Origin: Ignavibacteria bacterium | GTDB taxonomy: Bacteria > Bacteroidota > Ignavibacteria > UBA10030 > UBA6906 | Assembly (NCBI GenBank): GCA_029859455.1 | Contig: JAOUDE010000035.1 | Coordinates: 1-13,110 of the forward strand | Length of the DNA: 13,110 nucleotides | Direction of reading: 5' to 3' | Shown: piece after piece, positions 5,512-13,094 of the stretch | Numbering within the stretch: the stretch's first letter is position 1 | Layout: every line of letters begins with the position of its first letter | Notes under the pieces: model-generated | The model's database searches: none | The model's input: only the letters and a program-made list of their open reading frames with translations | What the model was told of the DNA's origin: nothing | Translations under genes and position numbers: made by a program

Positions 5512-8480
5512 GTGGTAAGCATTGTCTTCTCGGCTACTCACTTCGACACGTGCTTTCTGCTGTTCAATTCCTTTGTCTGGTTGTTGCGACCGACACGACA
5601 CACGCCCAATTGCATGGTTCACTTTTTAGGAGGGTGAGTCGCCTAAGCAACTTTGAGTTCGCGGTGCACAACAACGGATTGCTTTGGGGCGATTGGACCC
5701 GGGAGAGTTCTCTGGGATATCTTTTTGCCGAGCCGTTGGCGCACTGGCCGCGTGGATCATTCCATATGAGAACCCCGGGGAACTATAGAGGGCTCGTTTT
5801 CCTCGCAAAGAAAAACGGCTCCTACCTTTCGTCGGAATGCAACTTCATGAGGGAATCAAGAAAAATTCACGGTCCCTTCAACCAAATGGTTCCTGGAAGG
5901 ATTGGAGATCCAAACGCTGGATATGACCCTTCTTTCTCTGGGGCGGGATGGCTCTATATAGACGACCCAGACTATATTGTATATTCAAGTCTGGATTATA
6001 GTTCTCAGGGGGTCGACATCACGGGTAGCAATTATAACGATTGGCCGATTCGACTTGTAGACCACAAGAGAACATATGTTGCCGATCCGTCGGTTCGTGC
6101 TGCTTTTCCCCCTGTTTTTCGCTCAGATGAAGACCTATTCTGTGTGTTTAAGGACACCGACGCGAGGGCTGACCCAATTTATGGCGGGGTCAACGGTCCT
6201 AGTGTCCCGATTGGAGTGGAGATTAGGAATAGCATCATGACATGGGGGGATGGGCCAGGCAAGGATATTGTCCTGTTTGAATACGAGATTGTCAACAAAG
6301 GACGCTCGCCTCTTGATAGCTGTATTCTGGCATTCTGTTCGGGAATTCAACTCGGAGGTCCACGTGGGGCAACGGTTGATCCCGAGATCACCATTTCACG
6401 CTTTCAGGAGGACTCATGCAGAAACCTGGTGTACGAACGATCGGCAGACCCTTCCCATTGGTCTGACTGGTGGTTTGCAACCCCATCTCCACCTACCATT
6501 GGTTACACGTTGCTCAGTCCGCCCACATCCAACACTACTGATTGCGCTGGTCTATTGTATGGTGGAGTAATCGATACGGTTTGGCTATATTCCGACGGCT
6601 CGGGAGGTGTCGCAGGCTTATCATTCGCGCCAACGGATTCAATCGTTTATCATGCGATTTCTCATCCTCCTCAATGCACTTTACCGCCGTGGAACAGCTG
6701 CACGAGAGATGGTGAAGCGTTCTTGGTGACGAAACCGTTCTCTATGGAAATCGGAAGCGCTGTCGTGAAAACCTTCGCGATTCTCTTCTCCGACTCCCTT
6801 TCCCACCTTCTCCTGATGCACGACTACATCACCCGCGTTTACAATAACAACTTCACGCGGCCCGCTCCACCTCCCACTCCCCAACTCACCGCCGTCGGCC
6901 TGAACCGCTCTGTGAAGCTCAGCTGGGACAACACAGCCGAGAGCGCGACAGACGTCATCATTCCCGACAGCCTTGGCAGACCGTTCGTCGGCTACAAGCT
7001 CCTTCGTGGAACAACACGCGACGGTCCCTACACCGAGCTCGCCCGCTGGCACGCGGATACCCTGCTGGTGTATGAGTATCTGGATACGGGTGAGGATCTG
7101 GAAGGGGGTCTAAAGAACAACGTCACCTATTATTACCAGCTTCTCTCCTACGACGAGGGCGCGCCGTTATTGAAGCTTGACCCGATGGACTCTCCACCGG
7201 TCGAGGGGGTGAACTTCGTCGAAGTGATTCCGACCACGGAGCCGTCCGATGCGACATCTGAGTCGAGCGACGGCTCGGTTGTTGATGGTACGCTCGGCGC
7301 CGCGACTGCGCCTGTCCTCATCCCCCGGAACACCACGAACTTCAACCGGCTGCTGAGCGGCCGGGATTTGACACTTAGGCTTTCAGCGGCAAGCAACGGT
7401 CTCCGCTATACCCTTCCCGTAACGATCACCGACTCGATCTCGGGGAGAGTCCATAACGACGTCGTCGATCCCGAACTGCTTGTTCATGGGAGTTCGGAGA
7501 CGGCAGGTCTGAGGTCCGGGACAGCCATCATCGAAGATGTGTTCGATATCGGAGCAGCGGACATTACATTCGACTACTCGTTCGAACAGCTTGGAGATCC
7601 TTTTCATGTCGCCTCATCGATAGAAGGATCCTCCGACTGTCCGATCATCATCGGTGACTCATTGGGCACAACAGGCCTCCAGCTATCGAGTCCGTACACG
7701 AGTGCCGCCCAGGAGCTGTATCTCGAGTTCTCACAAGGTGGTATCGATACGATCAGTACGATCTTCCAGCGTTATCTGCCATATCTGACGGTCAACCTGA
7801 TCGATGCCGTAACAGGAGAACCATACACAGGCAGCTGGTCCTTCACTCCCAAAGGAGCAAGACGCACCGGGACAATAACGTTCAACCCTCCATCCGGAAG
7901 GAAGTATTATCTGACCGGTACGCTGAGCAATGGTGAAGAGTGGGACTTCGGAGCCCTGCTTGAGCTCTACAACTGGGCGATCGCATTCGACTTCCCGGAC
8001 CGCGGCATCGGTTCAGGCAAATCAGGCCCGGCCTTCCCGTGGGGGAGCCAGGGAGTGGCAGGGACGGTCGACTTCTCAGCAGGAGACCGGGTAAGGCTCA
8101 GCTGGGAGGGGGGAGTAAGGGGGGTCTTCCCGGACGGGACGGTGCGCCTGACGGGAGCACCGGCGGGGAGAACCGACGTGACACAGGAGATGATGGAAGG
8201 AATCAGGATCGTCCCGAACCCGTACCTCATCAGGCACGAGGCACAGAGGACGAATGCTGAGCTTTACTTCAATTACCTCCCCGAAGAATGCACGATCAGG
8301 ATCTACACGCTCTCACTCGATCTGGTGAAGACAATCGACCACAGCAATGGTTCAAGGGCCGTCTGGGACCTGACCACGGAAGGCGGCCAGCTCGTCGCAA
8401 GCCAGATGCTGATCGCACACATCGAAGCCGGGAACGGAGTGGAGACGGTGAAGAAATTTGCAGTGGTGGTGGGGAGATGA
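5508..8480 (+). CDS. Large secreted protein with T9SS-like C-terminus, module 1
   Basis: 990 residues from GTG 5508, chosen because GTGA overlaps the peptide stop by four bases, a classic coupling; GTG 5490 is the alternative. A signal peptide ends near TTHA-Q (about residue 34). The N-terminal half (to about 425) has no domain I recognise but shares many blocks with the module 2 protein, such as LFRRVSR-x-SNFEF, HGPF-x-Q-x-VPGR, SDEDLFCVFKDTD and PSVPIG. Residues about 450-560 look like a fibronectin-III-like domain (RSVKLSWDN, YKLLRGTT, YYYQLLSYDEG). The last 95 residues (from VPNPY) match the pattern of type IX secretion C-terminal sorting domains: short strands with CTIRIYTLS, WDLTTEGGQLVAS and KKFAVV. 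It is probably exported and held at the surface or released. Function unknown. Confidence 0.82.
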   Translation: MSGKHCLLGYSLRHVLSAVQFLCLVVATDTTHAQLHGSLFRRVSRLSNFEFAVHNNGLLWGDWTRESSLGYLFAEPLAHWPRGSFHMRTPGNYRGLVFLAKKNGSYLSSECNFMRESRKIHGPFNQMVPGRIGDPNAGYDPSFSGAGWLYIDDPDYIVYSSLDYSSQGVDITGSNYNDWPIRLVDHKRTYVADPSVRAAFPPVFRSDEDLFCVFKDTDARADPIYGGVNGPSVPIGVEIRNSIMTWGDGPGKDIVLFEYEIVNKGRSPLDSCILAFCSGIQLGGPRGATVDPEITISRFQEDSCRNLVYERSADPSHWSDWWFATPSPPTIGYTLLSPPTSNTTDCAGLLYGGVIDTVWLYSDGSGGVAGLSFAPTDSIVYHAISHPPQCTLPPWNSCTRDGEAFLVTKPFSMEIGSAVVKTFAILFSDSLSHLLLMHDYITRVYNNNFTRPAPPPTPQLTAVGLNRSVKLSWDNTAESATDVIIPDSLGRPFVGYKLLRGTTRDGPYTELARWHADTLLVYEYLDTGEDLEGGLKNNVTYYYQLLSYDEGAPLLKLDPMDSPPVEGVNFVEVIPTTEPSDATSESSDGSVVDGTLGAATAPVLIPRNTTNFNRLLSGRDLTLRLSAASNGLRYTLPVTITDSISGRVHNDVVDPELLVHGSSETAGLRSGTAIIEDVFDIGAADITFDYSFEQLGDPFHVASSIEGSSDCPIIIGDSLGTTGLQLSSPYTSAAQELYLEFSQGGIDTISTIFQRYLPYLTVNLIDAVTGEPYTGSWSFTPKGARRTGTITFNPPSGRKYYLTGTLSNGEEWDFGALLELYNWAIAFDFPDRGIGSGKSGPAFPWGSQGVAGTVDFSAGDRVRLSWEGGVRGVFPDGTVRLTGAPAGRTDVTQEMMEGIRIVPNPYLIRHEAQRTNAELYFNYLPEECTIRIYTLSLDLVKTIDHSNGSRAVWDLTTEGGQLVASQMLIAHIEAGNGVETVKKFAVVVGR

Positions 8481-8749
8481 GGGAAGCAAGCTCGAATATC
8501 GAATTCCGAAACAAACTCGAAATCCGAAATATGATGAAACGGATAGCGCCATTGCGGGCGTCATATCGAGTCAGGCGACCAATGCGACCGTAGGCCCGGT
8601 GATTGACCAGTGACGATTGATGACTTTGTGATCGCTGAATGGATCGACCATCCGACCACCAGTCTATCCGACTATACGACCATCCGACCGACGGACCGAA
8701 TGGACCGAACCCGCCTTCGACCGACCCCAAAAACCCCGCAAAAACCCTG
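8481..8749. other. Intergenic region between modules, low complexity
   Basis: No gene is supported. Two stretches look repetitive: 8493-8530 is made of variations of CGAAATCCGAAAT, and 8640-8720 is full of GACC/CCGAC words (GACCATCCGACC appears twice). No clear terminator hairpin follows the large gene, unlike module 2. Confidence 0.5.
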
Positions 8750-8778
8750 TTGACTTTCGCAGATTGCGGCACTATATT
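8750..8778 (+). promoter_or_regulatory. Promoter of module 2
   Basis: TTGACT (8750-8755), 17-bp spacer beginning TTCGCAGATTGC, TATATT (8773-8778). The first 12 spacer bases match those of the 13003 promoter exactly. Confidence 0.85.
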
Positions 8779-8786
8779 CCCGGCAG

Positions 8787-8818
8787 ACCCTTCGACCCTT
8801 CGACCCTTCGACCCTTCG
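8787..8818 (+). repeat. 8-bp tandem repeat in module 2 leader (4 units)
   Basis: Four perfect units of ACCCTTCG, in the same place relative to the -10 box as in modules 1 and 3. Confidence 0.85.
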
Positions 8819-8864
8819 ACGGGAAGAAGAGCCAGGCAGGTGTTTCTGACTTGAGGTGCCTGTT
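8819..8864 (+). promoter_or_regulatory. Conserved leader and ribosome-binding site, module 2
   Basis: One base differs from the module 1 leader. The inverted repeat CAGGCA (8833-8838)/TGCCTG (8857-8862) and the ribosome-binding site GAGGTG are kept, although the gene that follows is only a fragment. Confidence 0.6.
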
Positions 8865-9035
8865 ATGGAAAGAAGTCGAATCAGCTCTAAGAGGATTCTT
8901 ACCCTAGGCGGACCCTATTTCCTCAAGTGTGTTTTCGTCCTTTCAGCTCTAGCTAGGCTTCTCTCACATGCGGGATTCATCGAGTTTCTGATATCTCTAT
9001 TCCCGTCCGCCGATGGAAATTCTGTTGTAACGTAG
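8865..9035 (+). pseudogene. Truncated MauE/DoxX-like gene, module 2
   Basis: The ATG in the conserved leader opens a frame of only 56 residues (MERSRISSKRILTLGG..., stop TAG 9033-9035). It aligns with the first 48 or so residues of the module 1 protein: ILTLGGPYFLKCVFVLSALA against ILTVGITYLLASVFLISAIS, then HAGFIEFLISLFPS against PDGFRVFLSGILPP. It thus keeps the first membrane segment, but the other three and the CGCFG motif are missing, and the thioredoxin-like gene begins 16 bases later. An internal deletion of about 270 bases or more explains it. It may still serve as a leader peptide that carries ribosomes to the next gene. Confidence 0.7.
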
Positions 9036-9051
9036 AATCCACCAGAAATCT

Positions 9052-9621
9052 ATGATGGCGAAAGGCAAGTCAAGGGTTTGGGGTCTCACCTACCAGTTGG
9101 CAATTCATGTCGGATTTGTCTTGCTTGCCATTCTGGTGCTGCTCCTCGCACAACAGAACAGGGAGATGAAAGACCTCTTGCTTCCTCCGGAGCAGGTCAA
9201 GACGGGAGACTACTTTGGTTGTGATGACCTTGAGCCTGAAAACACTTCGCTTCATTTCGATTCTTCACAGAAATCAGTGATATTCGTGTTTACAACGGAG
9301 TGCTCATTCTGCAGGGAGAACAGATTGGCATGGGATCTTGTTTCGACCATGATAATCTCGGATTCAATCTCAGTAATTGGGATCTCCTTGGATTCGAGGC
9401 AAAAGACAGAGGAGTATATTCAGGACAGTGTAAGCTATCCCGTCTACATTGTTGCTGACCCGAATTCTTTCAGGGAACGAAACCGAATTCGTGGAGTGCC
9501 CCAAACAATCGTTCGCACTGAGACGGGAATTGTGGAGATGATTTGGACTGGTCCACTCTCCGATGAGGACATATCGGAGGTTATCGGGCATACCTTTTCG
9601 GATCATAACCCTGCTGACTAA
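9052..9621 (+). CDS. Membrane-anchored thioredoxin-like protein, module 2
   Basis: 189 residues from ATG 9052; the adjacent ATG 9055 is equally possible, and the ribosome-binding site is weak. The N-terminus has basic residues and one transmembrane segment (about 13-33). The extracytoplasmic part has the redoxin layout: VFTTEC-SF-C with Cys84 and Cys87, GISLDS, and the cis-proline Pro150 in RGVPQTIVRT. One more cysteine is at 57. It shares the fold and the C-terminal WTG-x-LSD motif with the module 1 protein but is otherwise strongly diverged, so the duplication is old. Its own MauE-like partner is broken; it may depend on the module 1 protein, another copy, or a different reductant. Confidence 0.85.
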   Translation: MMAKGKSRVWGLTYQLAIHVGFVLLAILVLLLAQQNREMKDLLLPPEQVKTGDYFGCDDLEPENTSLHFDSSQKSVIFVFTTECSFCRENRLAWDLVSTMIISDSISVIGISLDSRQKTEEYIQDSVSYPVYIVADPNSFRERNRIRGVPQTIVRTETGIVEMIWTGPLSDEDISEVIGHTFSDHNPAD

Positions 9622-9648
9622 AAGCAGGTCACCTCAACACACACCTAT

Positions 9649-9654
9649 AGGAGG
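9649..9654 (+). promoter_or_regulatory. Strong Shine-Dalgarno of peptide 2
   Basis: AGGAGG, 5 bases before the ATG at 9660. As in module 1, the peptide gene has the best ribosome-binding site in its operon. Confidence 0.7.
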
Positions 9655-9659
9655 TATCT

Positions 9660-9863
9660 ATGAAACCCGTACGGGTGTCGATTCTTCTATTTGGTATGAT
9701 TGCATTGTTTGTAGCCGGCCTTCAACTCGGCACGGCTAGACCCTCGGCGCGCATTACTTGTGCACAATGTCCTGGATATCCGTGTGGTCCTCCACACATT
9801 GCATGTGAAGCACCGTGCGGATCAACCTTTTGTGATCGGGTCACGTGTGGCCCTCCTTGCTAG
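9660..9863 (+). CDS. Cysteine-rich secreted peptide, module 2
   Basis: 67 residues. The signal peptide has Lys2/Arg5, a hydrophobic core at about 7-23, and a likely cut near GTA (residue 26). The mature part has eight cysteines (34, 37, 42, 49, 53, 58, 63, 67) and Gly/Pro turns (CPGYPCGPP, CGPPC at the end). It holds the position of the 85-residue peptide of module 1 but has a different cysteine spacing. Family not recognised. A disulfide-rich exported peptide is the best description; its job is unknown. Confidence 0.75.
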   Translation: MKPVRVSILLFGMIALFVAGLQLGTARPSARITCAQCPGYPCGPPHIACEAPCGSTFCDRVTCGPPC

Positions 9864-9871
9864 ATCCTCTA

Positions 9872-9897
9872 AGGGAGCCCCGGAATCGGGGCTCCCT
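9872..9897 (+). promoter_or_regulatory. Strong hairpin between peptide 2 and the large gene
   Basis: An 11-bp perfect stem AGGGAGCCCCG/CGGGGCTCCCT with loop GAAT, starting 8 bases after the peptide stop. No T-run follows, so it is not a classical terminator. It could protect the peptide mRNA or reduce expression of the large gene. Module 1 has no counterpart; there the genes overlap. Confidence 0.7.
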
Positions 9898-9904
9898 GGT
9901 TGAT

Positions 9905-12898
9905 GTGAAGTTCACGCGCAAGGCTCTGGGGGGACAACATTTTCGAATCAAGATTGTTGTCTACATGTTCGTGACTCTCGGGTCAAGTGGAATGGTCTTT
10001 TCACAGATCCAAGACGGAGTCTTGTTCCGCCGTGTGAGTCGCGTAAGCAATTTTGAGTTCGGTGTTTGCAACAATGGCATGCTATGGGGCGATGACATGC
10101 CTTCGGCTCTGCTCAATGGAGTACCACCAGAGCTGATTCTGTACGCTCCGGCGATCGGTTACTGGCCGAGGGGAACAATGCATATGCTCCCTTTTCCTAC
10201 TGCCGGAGGAGTAGTCTTCTTAGGGAAGCGCGGAACACGACATCTTGTTTCTCACTCAGACCTCTTCTCTGGACGTCGTGACCATGGCCCATTTGATCAA
10301 ACTGTCCCAGGTCGAGTTGGGGACTTGAAGGCCGGGTATGATTCGGTCTTCAGTGGGGCTGGATGGCGTTATGTGAATGATCCAGATTACGTCGTTTATT
10401 CGAGCCTGGATTTTCTGAACAATAGTTCAGACTCCTCAGGGTCGAATTTCAGCGACTGGCCCATTCGACTGGTCAACGGAAGGAGGACGTTCGTCACAAA
10501 CCCAGACGCAAGAGCAACCTACGAACCGGTCTACCTCTCTGATGAGGACATGTTTTGTGTCTTCAAAGATACTGACACGCGCGCTGATCGCTATTTTTCG
10601 GGACCTGATGGACCGAGCATCCCGATTGGTCTTGAATTCCAAATGAGCATCTTCAGCTGGGAGAGTGGACCGGGAAGAGACATCGTTATTTTTGAGTATG
10701 ATATCTACAACAGGAACGGATCTGCGCTTGATAGTTGCTATGTAGGTTTCGGGTCCGGACTCATGATTCGAAGCGTGCTCGGTAGCCGTCCTGGAGGAGT
10801 TCCGAGTGTCGTTGAAACGCACTCTCAGGCTCCCGCTCGAAACCTCACTTATGTTAGGCCGACAAACCCTGAAGAATGGTCCCAGAACTGGAGCGTTTCG
10901 TCGATTCCACCGACCATAGGATACCCCATTCTCGTTTCACCCATAGGCTCAGACGGATTGCCTTTGGGGTTGTACTACGGGGGACCATGGTACGATATTT
11001 GGTTTTTCCGAGATTCGACGAGTCCAGATGGATACACTAGCATTTCCAATACCGGATCCGACTCAACCATCTACAGAACAATCATCGAGCATAAGGGGAT
11101 CATTCCACCCTTAATCGACCCGTGGGACTCTGGGGCATTTGTTCTTTCCGGGCCGTTTTCAATGGCCCCCCATGATTCGACACGGTTCAGTGTGGCAATC
11201 ATCTTTTCCGACTCCCTATCCCACCTTCTCCTGATGCACGACTACATCACGCGCGTTTACAACAACAACTTTGCCCGTCCGGCTCCACCGCCATCTCCTG
11301 AGCTGACCGCCGTCGGCCTCAACCGATCGGTGAAGCTCAGCTGGGACAACACAGCTGAGAGTGCGACAGACATCATCATTCCCGACAGCCTTGGCAGACC
11401 GTTCGTGGGCTACAAGCTCCTTCGTGGAACAACACGCGAGGGGCCCTACACGGAGCTCGCCCGCTGGCACACCGATACACTGCTGGTGTATGAGTATTTG
11501 GATACGGGGGAAGACCTCCCCGGAGGATTGAAAAACAACGTCACGTACTACTACCAGTTGCTCTCTTTTGACGAAGGGGCGCCGTTATTGAAGCTCGACC
11601 CGATCGACTCTCCACCGGTCGAGGGTGTGAACTTCGTCGAGGTGATTCCAACCACCGAGCCGGCCGATGCGACCTCGGAGTCGAGCGACGGTTCGGTCAT
11701 TGATGGTACGCTCGGTGCCGCGACTGCGCCTGTCCTCATCCCCCGTAACACCACGAACTTCAACCGGCTGCTGAGCGGCCGGGGTCTGACAGTGCAGCTT
11801 TCAGCTGCCAGTAACGGTCTCCGCTACACACTTCCTGTGACAGTCACAGATTCGATCTCAGGGAGAGTCCATAATGATGTTGTCGATCCCGATCTGCTTG
11901 TCCATGGGAGTTCTGAGGTAGCCGGAATGAGGTCGGGAACGGCCACCATCGAAGACGTGTTCGGCATTGGTGCTGCGGACATTACTTTCGACTACACCTT
12001 CGAACAACTCTCAGAGCCGTTTCATATCGCTTCAATAATAGAAGGATCCTCCGACTGTCCGATCATCATCGGTGATTCACTGGGAACGACAGGACTCCAG
12101 CTATCGAGTCCGTACACGAGTGCCGCCCAGGAGCTGTATCTCGAGTTCTCACAAGGTGGTATCGATACGATCAGTACGATCTTCCAGCGTTATCTGCCGT
12201 ATCTGACGGTCAATCTGATCGATGCAGCGACAGGAGAAGAGTACTCAGGTAGCTGGTCCTTCACTCCCAAAGGAGCAAGACGCACCGGGACAATAACGTT
12301 CAACCCTCCGGCCGGGAGGAAGTATTATCTGACCGGAACACTGAGTAATGGTGAAGAGTGGGACTTTGGAGCATTGCTTGAGCTCTATAACTGGGCGATC
12401 GCGTTCGACTTCCCCGACCGGGGTATCGGCTCCGGCAGGTCAGGCCCGTCCTTTCCATGGGGGAGTCAGGGTGTGGCAGGGACGGTCGACTTCTCAGCAG
12501 GAGACCGGGTAAGGCTCAGCTGGGAGGGGGGAGTAAGGGGGGTCTTTCCGGATGGGACGGTACGGCTGACGGGAGCACCGGCCGGAAGAACCGATGTCAC
12601 TCAGGAGATGATGGAAGGGATCAGGGTTGTCCCTAATCCGTACTTCATCCGCCATGAGGCCCAGAGGTCAAGTCCGGAACTCTACTTCAATTACTTGCCT
12701 GAGGAGTGCACGATCAGGATCTACACGCTCTCGCTTGACTTGGTGAAGACGATCGAACACACCAACGGGTCGAGAGCAGTCTGGGACCTGACGACAGAAG
12801 GCGGCCAGCTCGTTGCCAGCCAGATGCTGATCGCGCATATCGAGGCGGGGAACGGGGTGGAGACGGTGAAGAAATTCGCGGTGGTGGTGGGGAAATAG
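9905..12898 (+). CDS. Large secreted protein with T9SS-like C-terminus, module 2
   Basis: 997 residues from GTG 9905, chosen because it follows the hairpin and gives a normal signal peptide (KFTRK...RIK, then VVYMFVTLGSSGMVFS, cut near S-Q). The frame also stays open to a GTG at 9845 that would overlap the peptide gene. The ribosome-binding site is poor. Layout is the same as the module 1 protein: a divergent N-terminal half (to about 435), a fibronectin-III-like region (about 463-570), a long beta-rich region and the sorting domain from VPNPY (about 907). From the motif FSDSLSHLLLMHDYITRVYNNNF onward the two proteins are nearly identical; before it only scattered blocks match. Function unknown. 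Confidence 0.82.
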   Translation: MKFTRKALGGQHFRIKIVVYMFVTLGSSGMVFSQIQDGVLFRRVSRVSNFEFGVCNNGMLWGDDMPSALLNGVPPELILYAPAIGYWPRGTMHMLPFPTAGGVVFLGKRGTRHLVSHSDLFSGRRDHGPFDQTVPGRVGDLKAGYDSVFSGAGWRYVNDPDYVVYSSLDFLNNSSDSSGSNFSDWPIRLVNGRRTFVTNPDARATYEPVYLSDEDMFCVFKDTDTRADRYFSGPDGPSIPIGLEFQMSIFSWESGPGRDIVIFEYDIYNRNGSALDSCYVGFGSGLMIRSVLGSRPGGVPSVVETHSQAPARNLTYVRPTNPEEWSQNWSVSSIPPTIGYPILVSPIGSDGLPLGLYYGGPWYDIWFFRDSTSPDGYTSISNTGSDSTIYRTIIEHKGIIPPLIDPWDSGAFVLSGPFSMAPHDSTRFSVAIIFSDSLSHLLLMHDYITRVYNNNFARPAPPPSPELTAVGLNRSVKLSWDNTAESATDIIIPDSLGRPFVGYKLLRGTTREGPYTELARWHTDTLLVYEYLDTGEDLPGGLKNNVTYYYQLLSFDEGAPLLKLDPIDSPPVEGVNFVEVIPTTEPADATSESSDGSVIDGTLGAATAPVLIPRNTTNFNRLLSGRGLTVQLSAASNGLRYTLPVTVTDSISGRVHNDVVDPDLLVHGSSEVAGMRSGTATIEDVFGIGAADITFDYTFEQLSEPFHIASIIEGSSDCPIIIGDSLGTTGLQLSSPYTSAAQELYLEFSQGGIDTISTIFQRYLPYLTVNLIDAATGEEYSGSWSFTPKGARRTGTITFNPPAGRKYYLTGTLSNGEEWDFGALLELYNWAIAFDFPDRGIGSGRSGPSFPWGSQGVAGTVDFSAGDRVRLSWEGGVRGVFPDGTVRLTGAPAGRTDVTQEMMEGIRVVPNPYFIRHEAQRSSPELYFNYLPEECTIRIYTLSLDLVKTIEHTNGSRAVWDLTTEGGQLVASQMLIAHIEAGNGVETVKKFAVVVGK

Positions 12899-12915
12899 AA
12901 CACACCATGCTCTGT

Positions 12916-12949
12916 AGGCGCGACACGCCGGGTCGCGCCTTGCATCTCA
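12916..12949 (+). terminator. Probable terminator after module 2
   Basis: A 9-bp stem AGGCGCGAC (12916-12924)/GTCGCGCCT (12932-12940) with loop ACGCCGG, followed by TGCATCTC. It stands 18 bases after the large-gene stop. The T-tract is weak but the position is right. Confidence 0.6.
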
Positions 12950-13002
12950 AAAAATCTGGTCCCGCAACTGCAAGCATGTCGACCTGCGTCCGCAGAATCC
13001 TC

Positions 13003-13031
13003 TTGACTTTCGCAGATTGCCATATTATATT
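13003..13031 (+). promoter_or_regulatory. Promoter of module 3
   Basis: TTGACT (13003-13008), 17-bp spacer starting TTCGCAGATTGC, TATATT (13026-13031). It marks the start of a third module that continues beyond the window. Confidence 0.82.
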
Positions 13032-13038
13032 CCCGAAA

Positions 13039-13094
13039 GTCCTTCGACCCTTCGACCCTTCGACCCTTCGACCCTTCGACCCTTCGACCCTTCG
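13039..13094 (+). repeat. 8-bp tandem repeat in module 3 leader
   Basis: One imperfect unit (GTCCTTCG) and six perfect units of ACCCTTCG, the longest of the three tracts. Confidence 0.85.

Noticed and set aside
8296..8772. Minus-strand ORF of 158 codons at the end of module 1
   Set aside because: It is mostly antisense to the conserved C-terminal coding region and low-complexity intergenic DNA; the residue mix is Ser/Arg-rich as expected for a shadow frame.
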